A stretch of DNA of 50,975 bases. Origin: Candidatus Yanofskyibacteriota bacterium. GTDB lineage: Bacteria > Patescibacteriota > Minisyncoccia > 2-02-FULL-40-12 > GWA2-44-9. Position numbers and translations under genes: made by a program. Within the stretch, counting starts at the first letter, position 1. The number at the start of each line of letters is the position of its first letter. Where the stretch lies: assembly GCA_003151795.1 (NCBI GenBank), contig PLYL01000022.1, forward strand, positions 1-50,975, in the 5' to 3' direction. Shown here piece after piece: positions 1-7,152 of the stretch. The notes under the pieces were generated by a model. That model was given only the letters and a program-made list of their open reading frames with translations, searched no databases and was not told where the DNA came from.

Positions 1-5
1 GGCAG

Positions 6-95
6 AACCCCGAAAGAAAAACACCCTTTCCTTTTTCAAAAGAAATTTCACCCCCGCCAAATCAGAAATGCAAGGAGTGTTTTTCTTTCGGGGTT
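6..95. repeat. 19-bp inverted repeat / long hairpin left of element 1
   Basis: The 19-bp arms at 6-24 and 77-95 (aaccccgaaagaaaaacac and its reverse complement) are perfect and enclose 52 nt. No coding frame is evident in 1-170. The hairpin could be a terminator or 3' UTR of a gene left of the window, or a structured RNA; the sequence does not decide. Confidence refers to the repeat, not to a function. Confidence 0.6.
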
Positions 96-170
96 GCCGA
101 GGCTCTGCGAGGCAGTGGCGGGACGATTCATTCTCGCTCAAAAAAAGTTCGAGCAAATGATATAATGACA

Positions 171-302
171 CCACCAAACGAAACATTGTCGGAATTAAGA
201 AAACGGAGCGATTTTGCGGGAGCCAAAATCGCGCTATCATTTTTTTCAAAACCCTTTCCGCCTACGGCGGAAGCCGTGAATTCCCAAAGCTCCCCCCAAT
301 TG
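171..302. repeat. Element 1 left terminal inverted repeat (132 bp)
   Basis: This is identical to the reverse complement of 1717-1848. It contains a short internal palindrome, tccgcctacggcgga, also present in other guises in the repeats of elements 2 and 3. A TATAAT lies just outside it at 161-166, without a convincing -35. The recombinase ATG follows the inner edge by 5 nt. Confidence 0.95.
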
Positions 303-307
303 AAATC

Positions 308-1864
308 ATGAAAGAACTCAAACCAAAATATTTTCTCTACGCGAGGAAATCAACAGAGGATGATGACCACCAGATAATGTCTATTGAGGCACAGCTTTTT
401 GAATTGCACGAATATGCGCGTAGAGAAAATCTTGAAATTCTTGAGGAATTTCAAGAGTCGAAAAGCGCAAAGAAACCGGGTCGTGAACTATTTAACGAAA
501 TGATGGCCCGCATTGAAAATATGGACGGCGTAGGCATCCTCGCGTGGCATCCAGACCGTCTTGCTCGCAATAGTGTCGACGGCGGGCGCATCATTTACGC
601 AGTAGACACGACCAAAATAGTTTCTTTACGCTTTCCGACATTTTGGTTTGAGCCAACTCCGCAAGGCAAATTTATGTTGCAGGTGGCGTTCGGACAGAGT
701 AAGTATTACAGCGATAATCTAGTTGAAAATATTACGCGTGGTATCCGCCAAAAAGTCCGTCGAGGCGAGTGGTTGGTGCGCGCTCCCTTTGGCTATGTGA
801 ATAATCCAAAAACGAGAAATATTGAACCTCACCCGACTAAATCTCGCATTGTGGTGAAAGCGTTTGAAGAATACGCCAAAGGGACGCACACCCTCGGCAC
901 TATCGCGGACTTTTTGGCGGATCACGGCGTGAGTACGAAAGGAACGCCACCTGCCAAAGCTTCCGTCGCTCGTATGCTCTCAAATCGTGTCTATCTCGGC
1001 TTTACATACCACAAGGGCGAGTATTACGACGGAAGCTTTGCGCCAATTATTTCTCCGACACTGTTTGAAGCAGTCCAAAAAATGCTTGCGAAAAAATCTC
1101 GCCCTCGCGTGCAAAAAGTACCGAACCATTTTCCATTTGCACAATTCGCTCGGTGCGGTGAGTGCGGAAGTATGATTACGGCTCAATATGCGACAAATCG
1201 TTTTGGTACTAAATATACTTACTATCGCTGTACCAAAAAGAAAGGTGTTTGTCATCAGCCGTATCTATCATCTTCCGCACTCATTTCGCAAGCAAAAAAT
1301 CTGCTTCAATCAGTGTCGCTTCCTCTTTCAGAAATTGAGAACATGGAAAAGCAAATTGACTTGTGGGACAAAGAGTCAATTTCCGAAAGAGGAAGTGTTG
1401 CCCAAAATCTTAAAACCAAACTTTCCGAAACGAAGGAGAAGCTGGACAAACTTGTTTCCATTTATCTTGACGGCGATATTGAACGCGAAATATATTTACA
1501 GCGAAAAGACCTTCTCCTTCGTCAGAAAGCAACGTTTGAGGAAAGTTTTAAGGATTTTGGGCAACAGAGAAAAAATTGGGTCGAACCCTTGCGGAGTTTC
1601 GTTTTGTCTTTGAGAGAAGCCGTTATTTTGGAAAAAAGCGAAAACTATTTCGCATGGAAAGAGTTTTTCCAAAAAATCGGCTCTAACCCTATTCTCAAAG
1701 ACAAAACGCTTTCATGCAATTGGGGGGAGCTTTGGGAATTCACGGCTTCCGCCGTAGGCGGAAAGGGTTTTGAAAAAAATGATAGCGCGATTTTGGCTCC
1801 CGCAAAATCGCTCCGTTTTCTTAATTCCGACAATGTTTCGTTTGGTGGACCGTACCGGACTTGA
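308..1864 (+). CDS. Large serine recombinase (resolvase/invertase-type integrase), element 1
   Basis: 518-residue site-specific recombinase expected to cut and rejoin DNA through a catalytic serine. The N-terminal resolvase domain (about 1-150) has the ARKST motif with Ser15 as likely nucleophile and a LARN motif near residue 88. A recombinase domain follows (about 160-260). A zinc ribbon begins near residue 283 (CGECG, then RCTKKKGVC), then a coiled-coil region. From about residue 471 the protein is encoded by the right terminal repeat, and the last six residues (GGPYRT) by the antisense of tRNA-Ala(GGC), where the stop codon also lies. The ATG at 308 directly follows the left repeat. It is homologous in architecture to the recombinase at 5602-7119. 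The gene converges on the tRNA, as do the two other recombinases in the window. Confidence 0.93.
   Translation: MKELKPKYFLYARKSTEDDDHQIMSIEAQLFELHEYARRENLEILEEFQESKSAKKPGRELFNEMMARIENMDGVGILAWHPDRLARNSVDGGRIIYAVDTTKIVSLRFPTFWFEPTPQGKFMLQVAFGQSKYYSDNLVENITRGIRQKVRRGEWLVRAPFGYVNNPKTRNIEPHPTKSRIVVKAFEEYAKGTHTLGTIADFLADHGVSTKGTPPAKASVARMLSNRVYLGFTYHKGEYYDGSFAPIISPTLFEAVQKMLAKKSRPRVQKVPNHFPFAQFARCGECGSMITAQYATNRFGTKYTYYRCTKKKGVCHQPYLSSSALISQAKNLLQSVSLPLSEIENMEKQIDLWDKESISERGSVAQNLKTKLSETKEKLDKLVSIYLDGDIEREIYLQRKDLLLRQKATFEESFKDFGQQRKNWVEPLRSFVLSLREAVILEKSENYFAWKEFFQKIGSNPILKDKTLSCNWGELWEFTASAVGGKGFEKNDSAILAPAKSLRFLNSDNVSFGGPYRT
1717..1848. repeat. Element 1 right terminal inverted repeat (132 bp)
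   Basis: Perfect inverted copy of 171-302. It encodes the C-terminal tail of the recombinase in one direction, and its outer TGGTGG is the antisense of the CCACCA that ends tRNA-Ala(GGC). Confidence 0.95.
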
Positions 1865-1918
1865 ACCGGTGACCTCTTCGATGCCATCGAAGCGCTCTAC
1901 CAGCTGAGCTAACGGCCC
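1843..1918 (-). tRNA. tRNA-Ala(GGC)
   Basis: The cloverleaf reads on the minus strand: acceptor GGGCCGT with ACGGTCC giving the alanine identity pair G3-U70, D arm, anticodon stem CTTCG/CGAAG with loop ATGGCAT (anticodon GGC), T arm ACCGG-TTCAAGT-CCGGT, discriminator A and an encoded CCA. It is the only tRNA in this window with CCA, and those bases fall inside the terminal repeat of element 1. The other four tRNAs lack it, fitting the cca gene nearby. Confidence 0.95.
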
Positions 1919-1972
1919 ATACAGAACAAGCGTATACATACTAGTACACTTTCAATTGTTCTAATGTTCTGA

Positions 1973-1978
1973 TATAAT
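1973..1978 (+). promoter_or_regulatory. -10 box TATAAT placed for a leaderless transcript
   Basis: TATAAT ends 7 nt before the ATG at 1985, so transcription would start at or next to the start codon. No clear Shine-Dalgarno sequence is present. The -35 is weak. Confidence 0.55.
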
Positions 1979-1984
1979 TATATC

Positions 1985-2590
1985 ATGAGAAGACACAGTA
2001 ATCAAACTATTACTCGCCTAAAGTTTCTGAGAAAAAAGGGGCACAGTATTGAAACACTTGTAAGAGAAATGTCCCTGCCCAAAACAACCATCTGGCACCA
2101 TATTCACAAAATTAAGCTGGCGGAAAAATATAGAAAAATATTAAAAGCAAACCAAGGAGGAAGTCGGTTAAAAAAAGAGAGGGATTTATTTCGGGCCCAA
2201 GAAGAGGCGAAAAAATTACTTGAGACTCCTGATAAATATTTATATGCTACTATCGCTTCTCTTTATTGGGCAGAGGGGAGCAGGGCTAGATGTGAACTCG
2301 TAAATACAGATGGGGAAATGATTAAACTTTACTTAAAAATACTTAGAAATTATCTAAAAATTCCAGAGGATAAAATTGAAGCAGTACTAAGGATTTTTTC
2401 AAATCACGAAAGAAACGAGTGTTTAGGTTATTGGTCTAATATCACTGGGATACCTAAAAATAAATTTATTATTTTTACAAATGATGGTGGCAATAGGGGT
2501 CGAGGTCATGGAATGTGCAGAATAGTTATAAGAAAGGGTGGATACACCTTAAAATTATTTAGAGCTATAATTAACGAGCTTTGCAAATAG
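1985..2590 (+). CDS. HTH plus LAGLIDADG-like domain protein (hypothetical)
   Basis: 201-residue protein. The first ~55 residues resemble a resolvase-type helix-turn-helix (Thr-Ile-Trp-His in the recognition helix region). Residues ~85-190 (LYWAEGS, VNTDGEMIKLYLKILR, YWSNITGIP) resemble the homing-endonuclease-like domain that I recall in many small Patescibacteria proteins; the classical catalytic acidic motif is not convincingly intact. Likely a DNA-binding protein; function unknown. It lies between tRNA-Ala(GGC) and tRNA-Arg(CCT), has its own -10 box and probably no leader. Family assignment is from memory and not searched. Confidence 0.6.
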   Translation: MRRHSNQTITRLKFLRKKGHSIETLVREMSLPKTTIWHHIHKIKLAEKYRKILKANQGGSRLKKERDLFRAQEEAKKLLETPDKYLYATIASLYWAEGSRARCELVNTDGEMIKLYLKILRNYLKIPEDKIEAVLRIFSNHERNECLGYWSNITGIPKNKFIIFTNDGGNRGRGHGMCRIVIRKGGYTLKLFRAIINELCK

Positions 2591-2597
2591 ATAAATT

Positions 2598-2670
2598 GTC
2601 CCGGTAGCTTAATGGATTAAGCAGCCCCGTCCTAAGGGGAAGACTGCAGGTTCAAGTCCTGCCCGGGACA
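2598..2670 (+). tRNA. tRNA-Arg(CCT)
   Basis: Acceptor GTCCCGG/CCGGGAC, D arm GCTTAATGGATTAAGC, anticodon loop GTCCTAA (anticodon CCT), T arm GCAGG-TTCAAGT-CCTGC, discriminator A. CCA is not encoded (next bases CAT). cca starts 8 nt downstream, so the two may share a transcript. Confidence 0.94.
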
Positions 2671-2678
2671 CATACAAA

Positions 2679-4112
2679 ATGCGATTACCGAAAGAAGTAC
2701 AATCGATTCTCTCAACCCTCAAAGAAGGGGGTTTTGAGGCGTATGTTGTCGGGGGATGTGTCCGTGATCTAATCGTCGGCAATGTGCCCAAAGACTGGGA
2801 TGTGACGACCAATGCCCCGCCCGAGAAAATTCAGGAACTTTTTCCCGAACACGTCTACGAAAACACGTTCGGCACCGTCGGCGTAAAGACGGGTTCCGCC
2901 GACCCAGTGCTCGCGCTGGTAGAAGTTACGCCCTACCGCACCGAAGGCAAGTATAGCGACAAACGCCATCCCGACAATGTAAAATTCGCGGCCAGGCTTG
3001 AAGACGACCTCTCGCGCCGCGACTTTACTATCAACGCGCTGGCGATGGATATTGAGGGCAACATTATCGATCCGTTCGAGGGCAAGAAAGACCTCAAAAA
3101 CAAAATTGTCCGCACGGTCGGCGCGGCCGAACAACGCTTCAACGAAGACGCTCTGCGCCTGCTCCGGGCGATTCGCTTCGCGGCCCAGCTTGGATTTGAG
3201 ATTGATTTGGAAACACAAACCGCGGTAAAGAAAAATGCCGAGTGGCTCCGCGCGATTTCCAAAGAACGTATCCGCGATGAATTCGTTAAAATTATCGAAT
3301 CGGATCAGGGCTACGAGGGTATCTTGTTATTGGAGGAACTGGGCCTCATGAAATACATCGTGCCCGAACTGCGAGAGGGTATCGGCATCGACCAGAATCT
3401 CCACCACATCTACACAGTCTGGGAACATAATACTCGAGCCATGAAATACGCGGTTGAGAAAAAATATTCTCTGGCTATTCGGCTGGGTGCCTTGTTCCAC
3501 GACATCGGCAAGCCCCGCACCAAACGCGGCGAGGGGAAGCACGCGACATTCTATGGCCACGAAGTCGTTGGCGCCCGCATGGCGGCCGGCATCATGGATA
3601 CGTTGAAATTTCCGAAAGATATCGGCGAAAAAATCGTAAAGCTTGTCCGCTATCATATGTTTTACTACAACGTCGACGAAGTCACCGAATCTTCGGTGCG
3701 CCGATTGCTAGTCAATGTCGGCCAGGAAAATGTCGAAGACCTGCTCAAAATCCGCGAAGCCGACCGGATTGGTTCGGGCCGGCCCAAAGCCATTCCGTAT
3801 AAACTCCGCCATCTCAAATACATCATCGACAAAGTTTCGCATGACCCCATCTCGGTCAAAATGCTCAAGGTCAACGGCGAAGACGTCATGGGCAAGCTTG
3901 CTTCGGGGCCTGGCGCTAAAATTGGACTGGTCTTGAATTGCTTGCTGGCCGAGGTGCTGGATGACCCGGCCAAGAATACTAAAGAGTATTTGATAGAACG
4001 CATCCGCGAACTCGACAAGCAGTCGCCCGAAAATTTAAAAAAGGCCCTGGAAAAAATCGAGCGGGCCCAAGAAGAAGAGGAAAAAGAACGAGCGAAAAAG
4101 TACTATGTTTAG
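2679..4112 (+). CDS. cca: CCA-adding tRNA nucleotidyltransferase with HD domain
   Basis: 477-residue class II CCA-adding enzyme, which completes tRNA 3' ends with CCA from CTP and ATP. The N-terminal polymerase beta-like head has GGCVRD (residues ~24-30) and the metal-binding DWD (~39-41). It is followed by the RRDFTINA motif, the RNA- and SrmB-binding domain (RLLRAIRFAAQLGF), and an HD phosphohydrolase domain near residues 250-350 (HDIGKPR, HATFYGHE). Four of the five tRNAs in this window lack an encoded CCA, so this activity is needed. The gene starts 8 nt after tRNA-Arg(CCT). The C-terminus is a Lys/Glu-rich helix. Confidence 0.96.
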   Translation: MRLPKEVQSILSTLKEGGFEAYVVGGCVRDLIVGNVPKDWDVTTNAPPEKIQELFPEHVYENTFGTVGVKTGSADPVLALVEVTPYRTEGKYSDKRHPDNVKFAARLEDDLSRRDFTINALAMDIEGNIIDPFEGKKDLKNKIVRTVGAAEQRFNEDALRLLRAIRFAAQLGFEIDLETQTAVKKNAEWLRAISKERIRDEFVKIIESDQGYEGILLLEELGLMKYIVPELREGIGIDQNLHHIYTVWEHNTRAMKYAVEKKYSLAIRLGALFHDIGKPRTKRGEGKHATFYGHEVVGARMAAGIMDTLKFPKDIGEKIVKLVRYHMFYYNVDEVTESSVRRLLVNVGQENVEDLLKIREADRIGSGRPKAIPYKLRHLKYIIDKVSHDPISVKMLKVNGEDVMGKLASGPGAKIGLVLNCLLAEVLDDPAKNTKEYLIERIRELDKQSPENLKKALEKIERAQEEEEKERAKKYYV

Positions 4113-4152
4113 TCCTAGTAAAATACTGAGAATCTGATAAAATAGCTCGATA

Positions 4153-4223
4153 CGGGCCGGAGTATGCCAGTCGTACGCACGATTCGGGTTCGTGAAGACC
4201 GAGTGCAATTCTCGGCGGCCCGA
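4153..4223 (+). tRNA. tRNA-Pro(CGG)
   Basis: 71-nt cloverleaf: acceptor CGGGCCG/CGGCCCG (starts with C1, usual for proline), short D arm GTAT-GCCAGTC-GTAC, anticodon stem CACGA/TCGTG with loop TTCGGGT (anticodon CGG), T arm CCGAG-TGCAATT-CTCGG, discriminator A. Unusual points are the TGCAATT T loop instead of TTC and the reduced D loop. CCA is not encoded. A possible -10 box TAAAAT lies at 4137-4142. Confidence 0.85.
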
Positions 4224-4227
4224 AGGA

Positions 4228-4256
4228 TTGACGGAAATTTTTAGAGAGAGTACACT
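4228..4256 (+). promoter_or_regulatory. Sigma70-type promoter of the toxin-antitoxin operon
   Basis: TTGACG (4228-4233), 17-bp spacer, TACACT (4251-4256), placed 30 bp before the antitoxin ATG. Confidence 0.7.
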
Positions 4257-4259
4257 TAA

Positions 4260-4280
4260 TTGTAACAAAGATTATTACAA
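4260..4280. promoter_or_regulatory. Operator-like palindrome before the antitoxin
   Basis: The half-sites TTGTAA (4260-4265) and TTACAA (4275-4280) are inverted and lie between the -10 box and the antitoxin start. Ribbon-helix-helix antitoxins usually autoregulate at such sites; the link is inference. Confidence 0.4.
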
Positions 4281-4286
4281 AAAATA

Positions 4287-4499
4287 ATGAGAAACATTAT
4301 AAATATTTCGTTACCAAAAGAACTTGTGATGTCAGTAAAAAAAGAAGTTAAAAGGGGCAATTTTGCCAGTACAAGCGAATATTTCCGCCATCTTTTGCGC
4401 ATCCAGAAAGCGGCAAATGAGATCGAGGAAGCGCGTAACGACTGGGAGAATGGCCGTAAGAATTGGAAAGTATTGAAATCGCTTAAGGAATTGATGTAG
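4287..4499 (+). CDS. Ribbon-helix-helix antitoxin (ParD/CopG-like)
   Basis: 70 residues. The N-terminal beta strand RNIINISLPKEL followed by two short helices (SVKKEVKRG, STSEYFRHLLR) is the MetJ/Arc fold seen in CopG and ParD antitoxins. It would dimerise, bind its promoter and neutralise the toxin with its charged C-terminal helix. The toxin gene starts 4 nt after its stop. A consensus-like promoter and a palindrome precede it. Confidence 0.85.
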   Translation: MRNIINISLPKELVMSVKKEVKRGNFASTSEYFRHLLRIQKAANEIEEARNDWENGRKNWKVLKSLKELM

Positions 4500-4503
4500 G
4501 CTA

Positions 4504-4761
4504 ATGAAAATCTTTTACCACGCGAACTTCAAACAACAGTTTAAAAAGTTGCATCGCAATATACAGCTCTCGGCGTTGCACAAGGAACAAATTTTCAAAA
4601 TTGACCCATTTGATAAAAGCCTCGAGACCCACAAACTTCACGGACCGTTTAAAAACTCGTGGGCTTTTTCCGTGAACAACAAGTACAGGATAGCTTTTGA
4701 TTTTATGGACAATGATTTAGTTCTTTTCTTCGCCATAGGCACCCACGATATTTATAAATAA
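4504..4761 (+). CDS. RelE/ParE-superfamily toxin (YafQ-like)
   Basis: 85 residues. The pattern MKIFYHANFKQQFKKL, then an HKLHGPFKNSWAFSVNNKYR-type core and a C-terminal LFFAIGTHDIYK, matches the YafQ/RelE type of mRNA interferase or ParE gyrase inhibitor. The central L-G-x-W-x-x-R/YR pattern and a terminal His-Asp-x-Tyr are visible. It forms an operon with the ribbon-helix-helix antitoxin. Whether it cleaves mRNA or poisons gyrase cannot be told from sequence alone. Confidence 0.85.
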   Translation: MKIFYHANFKQQFKKLHRNIQLSALHKEQIFKIDPFDKSLETHKLHGPFKNSWAFSVNNKYRIAFDFMDNDLVLFFAIGTHDIYK

Positions 4762-4774
4762 AGAATATACGGCC

Positions 4775-5452
4775 ATGCGCGTCGCGATTTTTGGGAACAA
4801 TAAAGCTGAAGCGGAAAATCTGGCCGAGAAGGCCGGCTTCACTTTGGCTGATGACAAGCTGGATTTTGTCGTCAGTTACGGCGGAGATGGCACGTTTATG
4901 AAATCAGAGTTCGCGTATCCAGGCGTGCCGAAAATAGTTTTGAAAGATAGCCAAATCTGCAAAGTCTGTTCGGCATTTCCGAACGATGAAGTGCTGGCCA
5001 AAGTCCGAGCGGGGAGCTATGAGATTAGACCGCTCATCAAACTTGAAGCCACCGCCAATGGCCGGGCTATCACCGCCATGAACGATATCATCGTCCATAA
5101 CTCCGACCCGCGCCATGGCATCCGGTATCAAATTTGGTCAGATGGCCGTCAATTCGGCGATACCATCATCGGCGACGGCGTCGTCGTGGCCACGCCGTTC
5201 GGTTCCACGGCCTACTACCGAAGCATCACCGACAGCTTCTTTGAAACCGGCCTCGGCTTGGCCTTCAACAACAGCACCGAGCAGATGGACCATGTCGTCC
5301 TTGATGACCAGAAGACTATCAAGATTAAAATCACCCGCGGTATGGTCGGTGTCTACGCCGATAATCAGGAAGAACATTTAAACCTAAAAGAAGATGACGA
5401 AGTGGTAATTAAAAAATCAGCTTCGGTCGCACAGTGGGTAATAGTGAAATAG
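4775..5452 (+). CDS. nadK: NAD kinase (ATP-NAD kinase), compact form
   Basis: 225-residue enzyme making NADP from NAD. It shows the diagnostic GGDGT motif (about residues 35-39), the NDII segment, and GDGVVVATPFGSTAYYRS (about residues 132-149). It is shorter than the ~290 residues of typical bacterial enzymes, with a trimmed N-terminal domain. It lies 13 nt downstream of the toxin gene; a shared transcript is possible. Confidence 0.93.
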   Translation: MRVAIFGNNKAEAENLAEKAGFTLADDKLDFVVSYGGDGTFMKSEFAYPGVPKIVLKDSQICKVCSAFPNDEVLAKVRAGSYEIRPLIKLEATANGRAITAMNDIIVHNSDPRHGIRYQIWSDGRQFGDTIIGDGVVVATPFGSTAYYRSITDSFFETGLGLAFNNSTEQMDHVVLDDQKTIKIKITRGMVGVYADNQEEHLNLKEDDEVVIKKSASVAQWVIVK

Positions 5453-5500
5453 CTTAATAATTGGGCCTGTCGTAAAGTGGTATTATACGACATTCGTTCA

Positions 5501-5610
5501 CCCGCCCAAACTTTCCCCTGGGCCCATAGCTCAGCTGGTAGAGCGCGTCATTCGCATTGACGAGGCCGCCGGTTCGAATCCGGCTGGGTCCACAGGAAAG
5601 TTTAGGCGGG
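5501..5610. repeat. Leader-trailer inverted repeat around tRNA-Ala(CGC)
   Basis: cccgcccaaactttcc (5501-5516) and ggaaagtttaggcggg (5595-5610) are complementary at 15 of 16 positions and bracket the tRNA. In the precursor RNA they would extend the acceptor stem by a long helix across a 3-nt internal loop. Confidence 0.75.
5520..5592 (+). tRNA. tRNA-Ala(CGC)
   Basis: Acceptor GGGCCCA/TGGGTCC with G3-U70, D arm GCTCAGCTGGTAGAGC, anticodon stem CGTCA/TGACG with loop TTCGCAT (anticodon CGC), T arm GCCGG-TTCGAAT-CCGGC, discriminator A. It is followed by CAG, so CCA is not encoded. Confidence 0.95.
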
Positions 5611-7119
5611 CAAGTTGCCGGGTCGGGAGTCCGATTCTCCCCAGGTCCACCAGAGAGGAAATTGCAAGTTTTTGGGCATAGGGCCGCCGCAGGCGGCCAC
5701 CAAATCGTAAGGAATTTTGGGCGAAAAAAGCAGTTGGCGATTCTGCAAAATGCAGTTCGAGCCGATATTTTTAAGAAATGTTGTCATTTCCGATTTGTTT
5801 TCAAATTCAAGCAGTTTAGAGGCTTGATTCAAGGACAAAACAAACTCACGAGCCGGTTCGAGCCAAGATAATCCTATTTGTTCAAAATCCGTAATTTTCT
5901 CGCCAAGCCCTACCTTTTGGATAACAAGGATTTCCTTTCTTACTTTGTAGTCATCGGCAGAAATGACCTCGTTAAGATATACGTCAAGAAGTTTTTGGAG
6001 TTTGGCCTCAATCTTGGTTAATTCTGTTTTGAAATTTTGAACAGTAGTTTTAGCTTCCTCTTTTGCTCGGCTTTCATCTTTTTCTAGCTCGGCTAAAACT
6101 TTCTTGGTGTCTTGGCTTGACAAAGAAACTTTTTGAAGAAACGACTTAACTTGTTTATATAGTTCTTCATCTCGCAAAAAATACTTTTCTTGGCACGGCC
6201 CTTTCTTTTTCGTGCACCGATAGTAAATATATTCTCTACCGCTTGGCTTGATTTTCTTTTCGGCTGTTATAGCTGCAGAACAAGGACATTTCATTAAGCC
6301 AAGAAAAGCAAAATTATGTTTCTTAATTTTTTGCGATTTTCCTTTTTCTCGCATGATCTCTTGTACTCTATCAAAAAGTTTCTTTGAAATAAGCGGCTCG
6401 TGAGTTCCTTGGAAAATTTCTCCTTTGTATTTCATCAGCCCTATATAAAAAACATTTTGGAGTATTTTAGGGACTTGCGAGATATACATACCTTTATCCA
6501 AATTGCTTTTGGTACTTACTCGCATATACCACTCGGCTAATTCTCGGAGGTTGTAATTTCCAGTGGCATAAAGCTCAAAAAGTTTTTTTACTTTGCGGGC
6601 TTTTTCTGTATTAACATCAATCCCGCGTGTCTTTGGATTATTGAGATAGCCGAGCGGTGCTTTGCTAGGCCAAACTCCGTTTCTCACTTTTTGTCTCATC
6701 CCACGAGTTACATTTTCACGTAGGGCGTCCACATAATATTTTGATTGGCCAAAAGCAATTTGGAGCATAAAAAGTCCTTGTGGCGTTGGTTCAAACCAAA
6801 ATGTTGGAAATTTCAACGCTTTAATCAAGCCGCGATCTATCATGTGAATTATTCTTCCGCCATCTACGGAATTACGAGCAAGACGGTCGGGATTCCACGA
6901 AAGTATGCCGTCCGCTTTTCCTCTCTCAATCAATGCCAACATTTCTGCGAATTTAATTCGCCCAGGTTCTTTGGCAGTTTTTGCCTCTTGAAGAGAGGCG
7001 ACGATTTCAAGTTTTTCTTTGGCGGCAAATTCTTTTAACTCAAAGATTTGGGCCTCAATACTCAAAATTTGTCTATCGTCATCTTCGGTGCTCTTGCGAG
7101 CGTAAAGTATATATTTCAT
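5602..7119 (-). CDS. Large serine recombinase, element 2
   Basis: 505-residue homologue of the recombinase at 308-1864. The resolvase domain has ARKSTED with Ser10 as probable nucleophile and LARN (~81-84). The recombinase domain follows (~150-250). A reduced zinc ribbon (CPCSA, then RCTKKKGPC) lies near residues 280-310, then a coiled coil to about 400. The segment from about residue 458 is encoded by the left terminal repeat, and the last 15 residues by the antisense of a tRNA 3' fragment; the stop is only at 5602-5604, outside the element. The ATG at 7119 lies 33 bp inside the right repeat. It points toward the 3' ends of tRNA-Ala(CGC) and the tRNA fragment. Confidence 0.93.
   Translation of the reverse strand: MKYILYARKSTEDDDRQILSIEAQIFELKEFAAKEKLEIVASLQEAKTAKEPGRIKFAEMLALIERGKADGILSWNPDRLARNSVDGGRIIHMIDRGLIKALKFPTFWFEPTPQGLFMLQIAFGQSKYYVDALRENVTRGMRQKVRNGVWPSKAPLGYLNNPKTRGIDVNTEKARKVKKLFELYATGNYNLRELAEWYMRVSTKSNLDKGMYISQVPKILQNVFYIGLMKYKGEIFQGTHEPLISKKLFDRVQEIMREKGKSQKIKKHNFAFLGLMKCPCSAAITAEKKIKPSGREYIYYRCTKKKGPCQEKYFLRDEELYKQVKSFLQKVSLSSQDTKKVLAELEKDESRAKEEAKTTVQNFKTELTKIEAKLQKLLDVYLNEVISADDYKVRKEILVIQKVGLGEKITDFEQIGLSWLEPAREFVLSLNQASKLLEFENKSEMTTFLKNIGSNCILQNRQLLFSPKIPYDLVAACGGPMPKNLQFPLWWTWGESDSRPGNLPA
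5618..5652 (+). pseudogene. tRNA-Ala-like 3' fragment (T arm, acceptor strand, CCA)
   Basis: A T arm GGGAG-TCCGATT-CTCCC (5625-5641), acceptor 3' strand CAGGTCC, A and CCA are present, but no matching 5' half exists. The GGTCCA end is that of an alanine tRNA (G3-U70 type). It lies 26 nt after the intact tRNA-Ala(CGC), and its last six bases are the outer edge of element 2. Probably a displaced or element-borne attachment-site remnant. Confidence 0.65.
5647..5747. repeat. Element 2 left terminal inverted repeat (101 bp)
   Basis: Identical to the reverse complement of 7153-7253. It contains the palindrome ggccgccgcaggcggcc and encodes the C-terminal tail of the recombinase. Confidence 0.95.
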
Positions 7120-7152
7120 ATGGTTTTGATTAAAAATTTTCTTTTCCCAAAA

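Larger units (their letters stand above)
171..1848. mobile_element. Element 1: inverted-repeat-bounded serine-recombinase element at tRNA-Ala(GGC)
   Basis: The element is bounded by a perfect 132-bp inverted repeat (171-302 and 1717-1848), each copy starting CCACCA at the outer edge. The right outer edge coincides with the last six bases of tRNA-Ala(GGC), including its CCA. The only gene inside is a 518-residue serine recombinase, whose 3' end runs through the right repeat. No obvious target-site duplication is visible (left flank aatgaca, right flank accgtac). Because the two ends are inverted, recombination between them would flip the segment rather than excise it. Naming it a mobile element is inference from recombinase, repeats and tRNA position. 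Confidence 0.7.
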
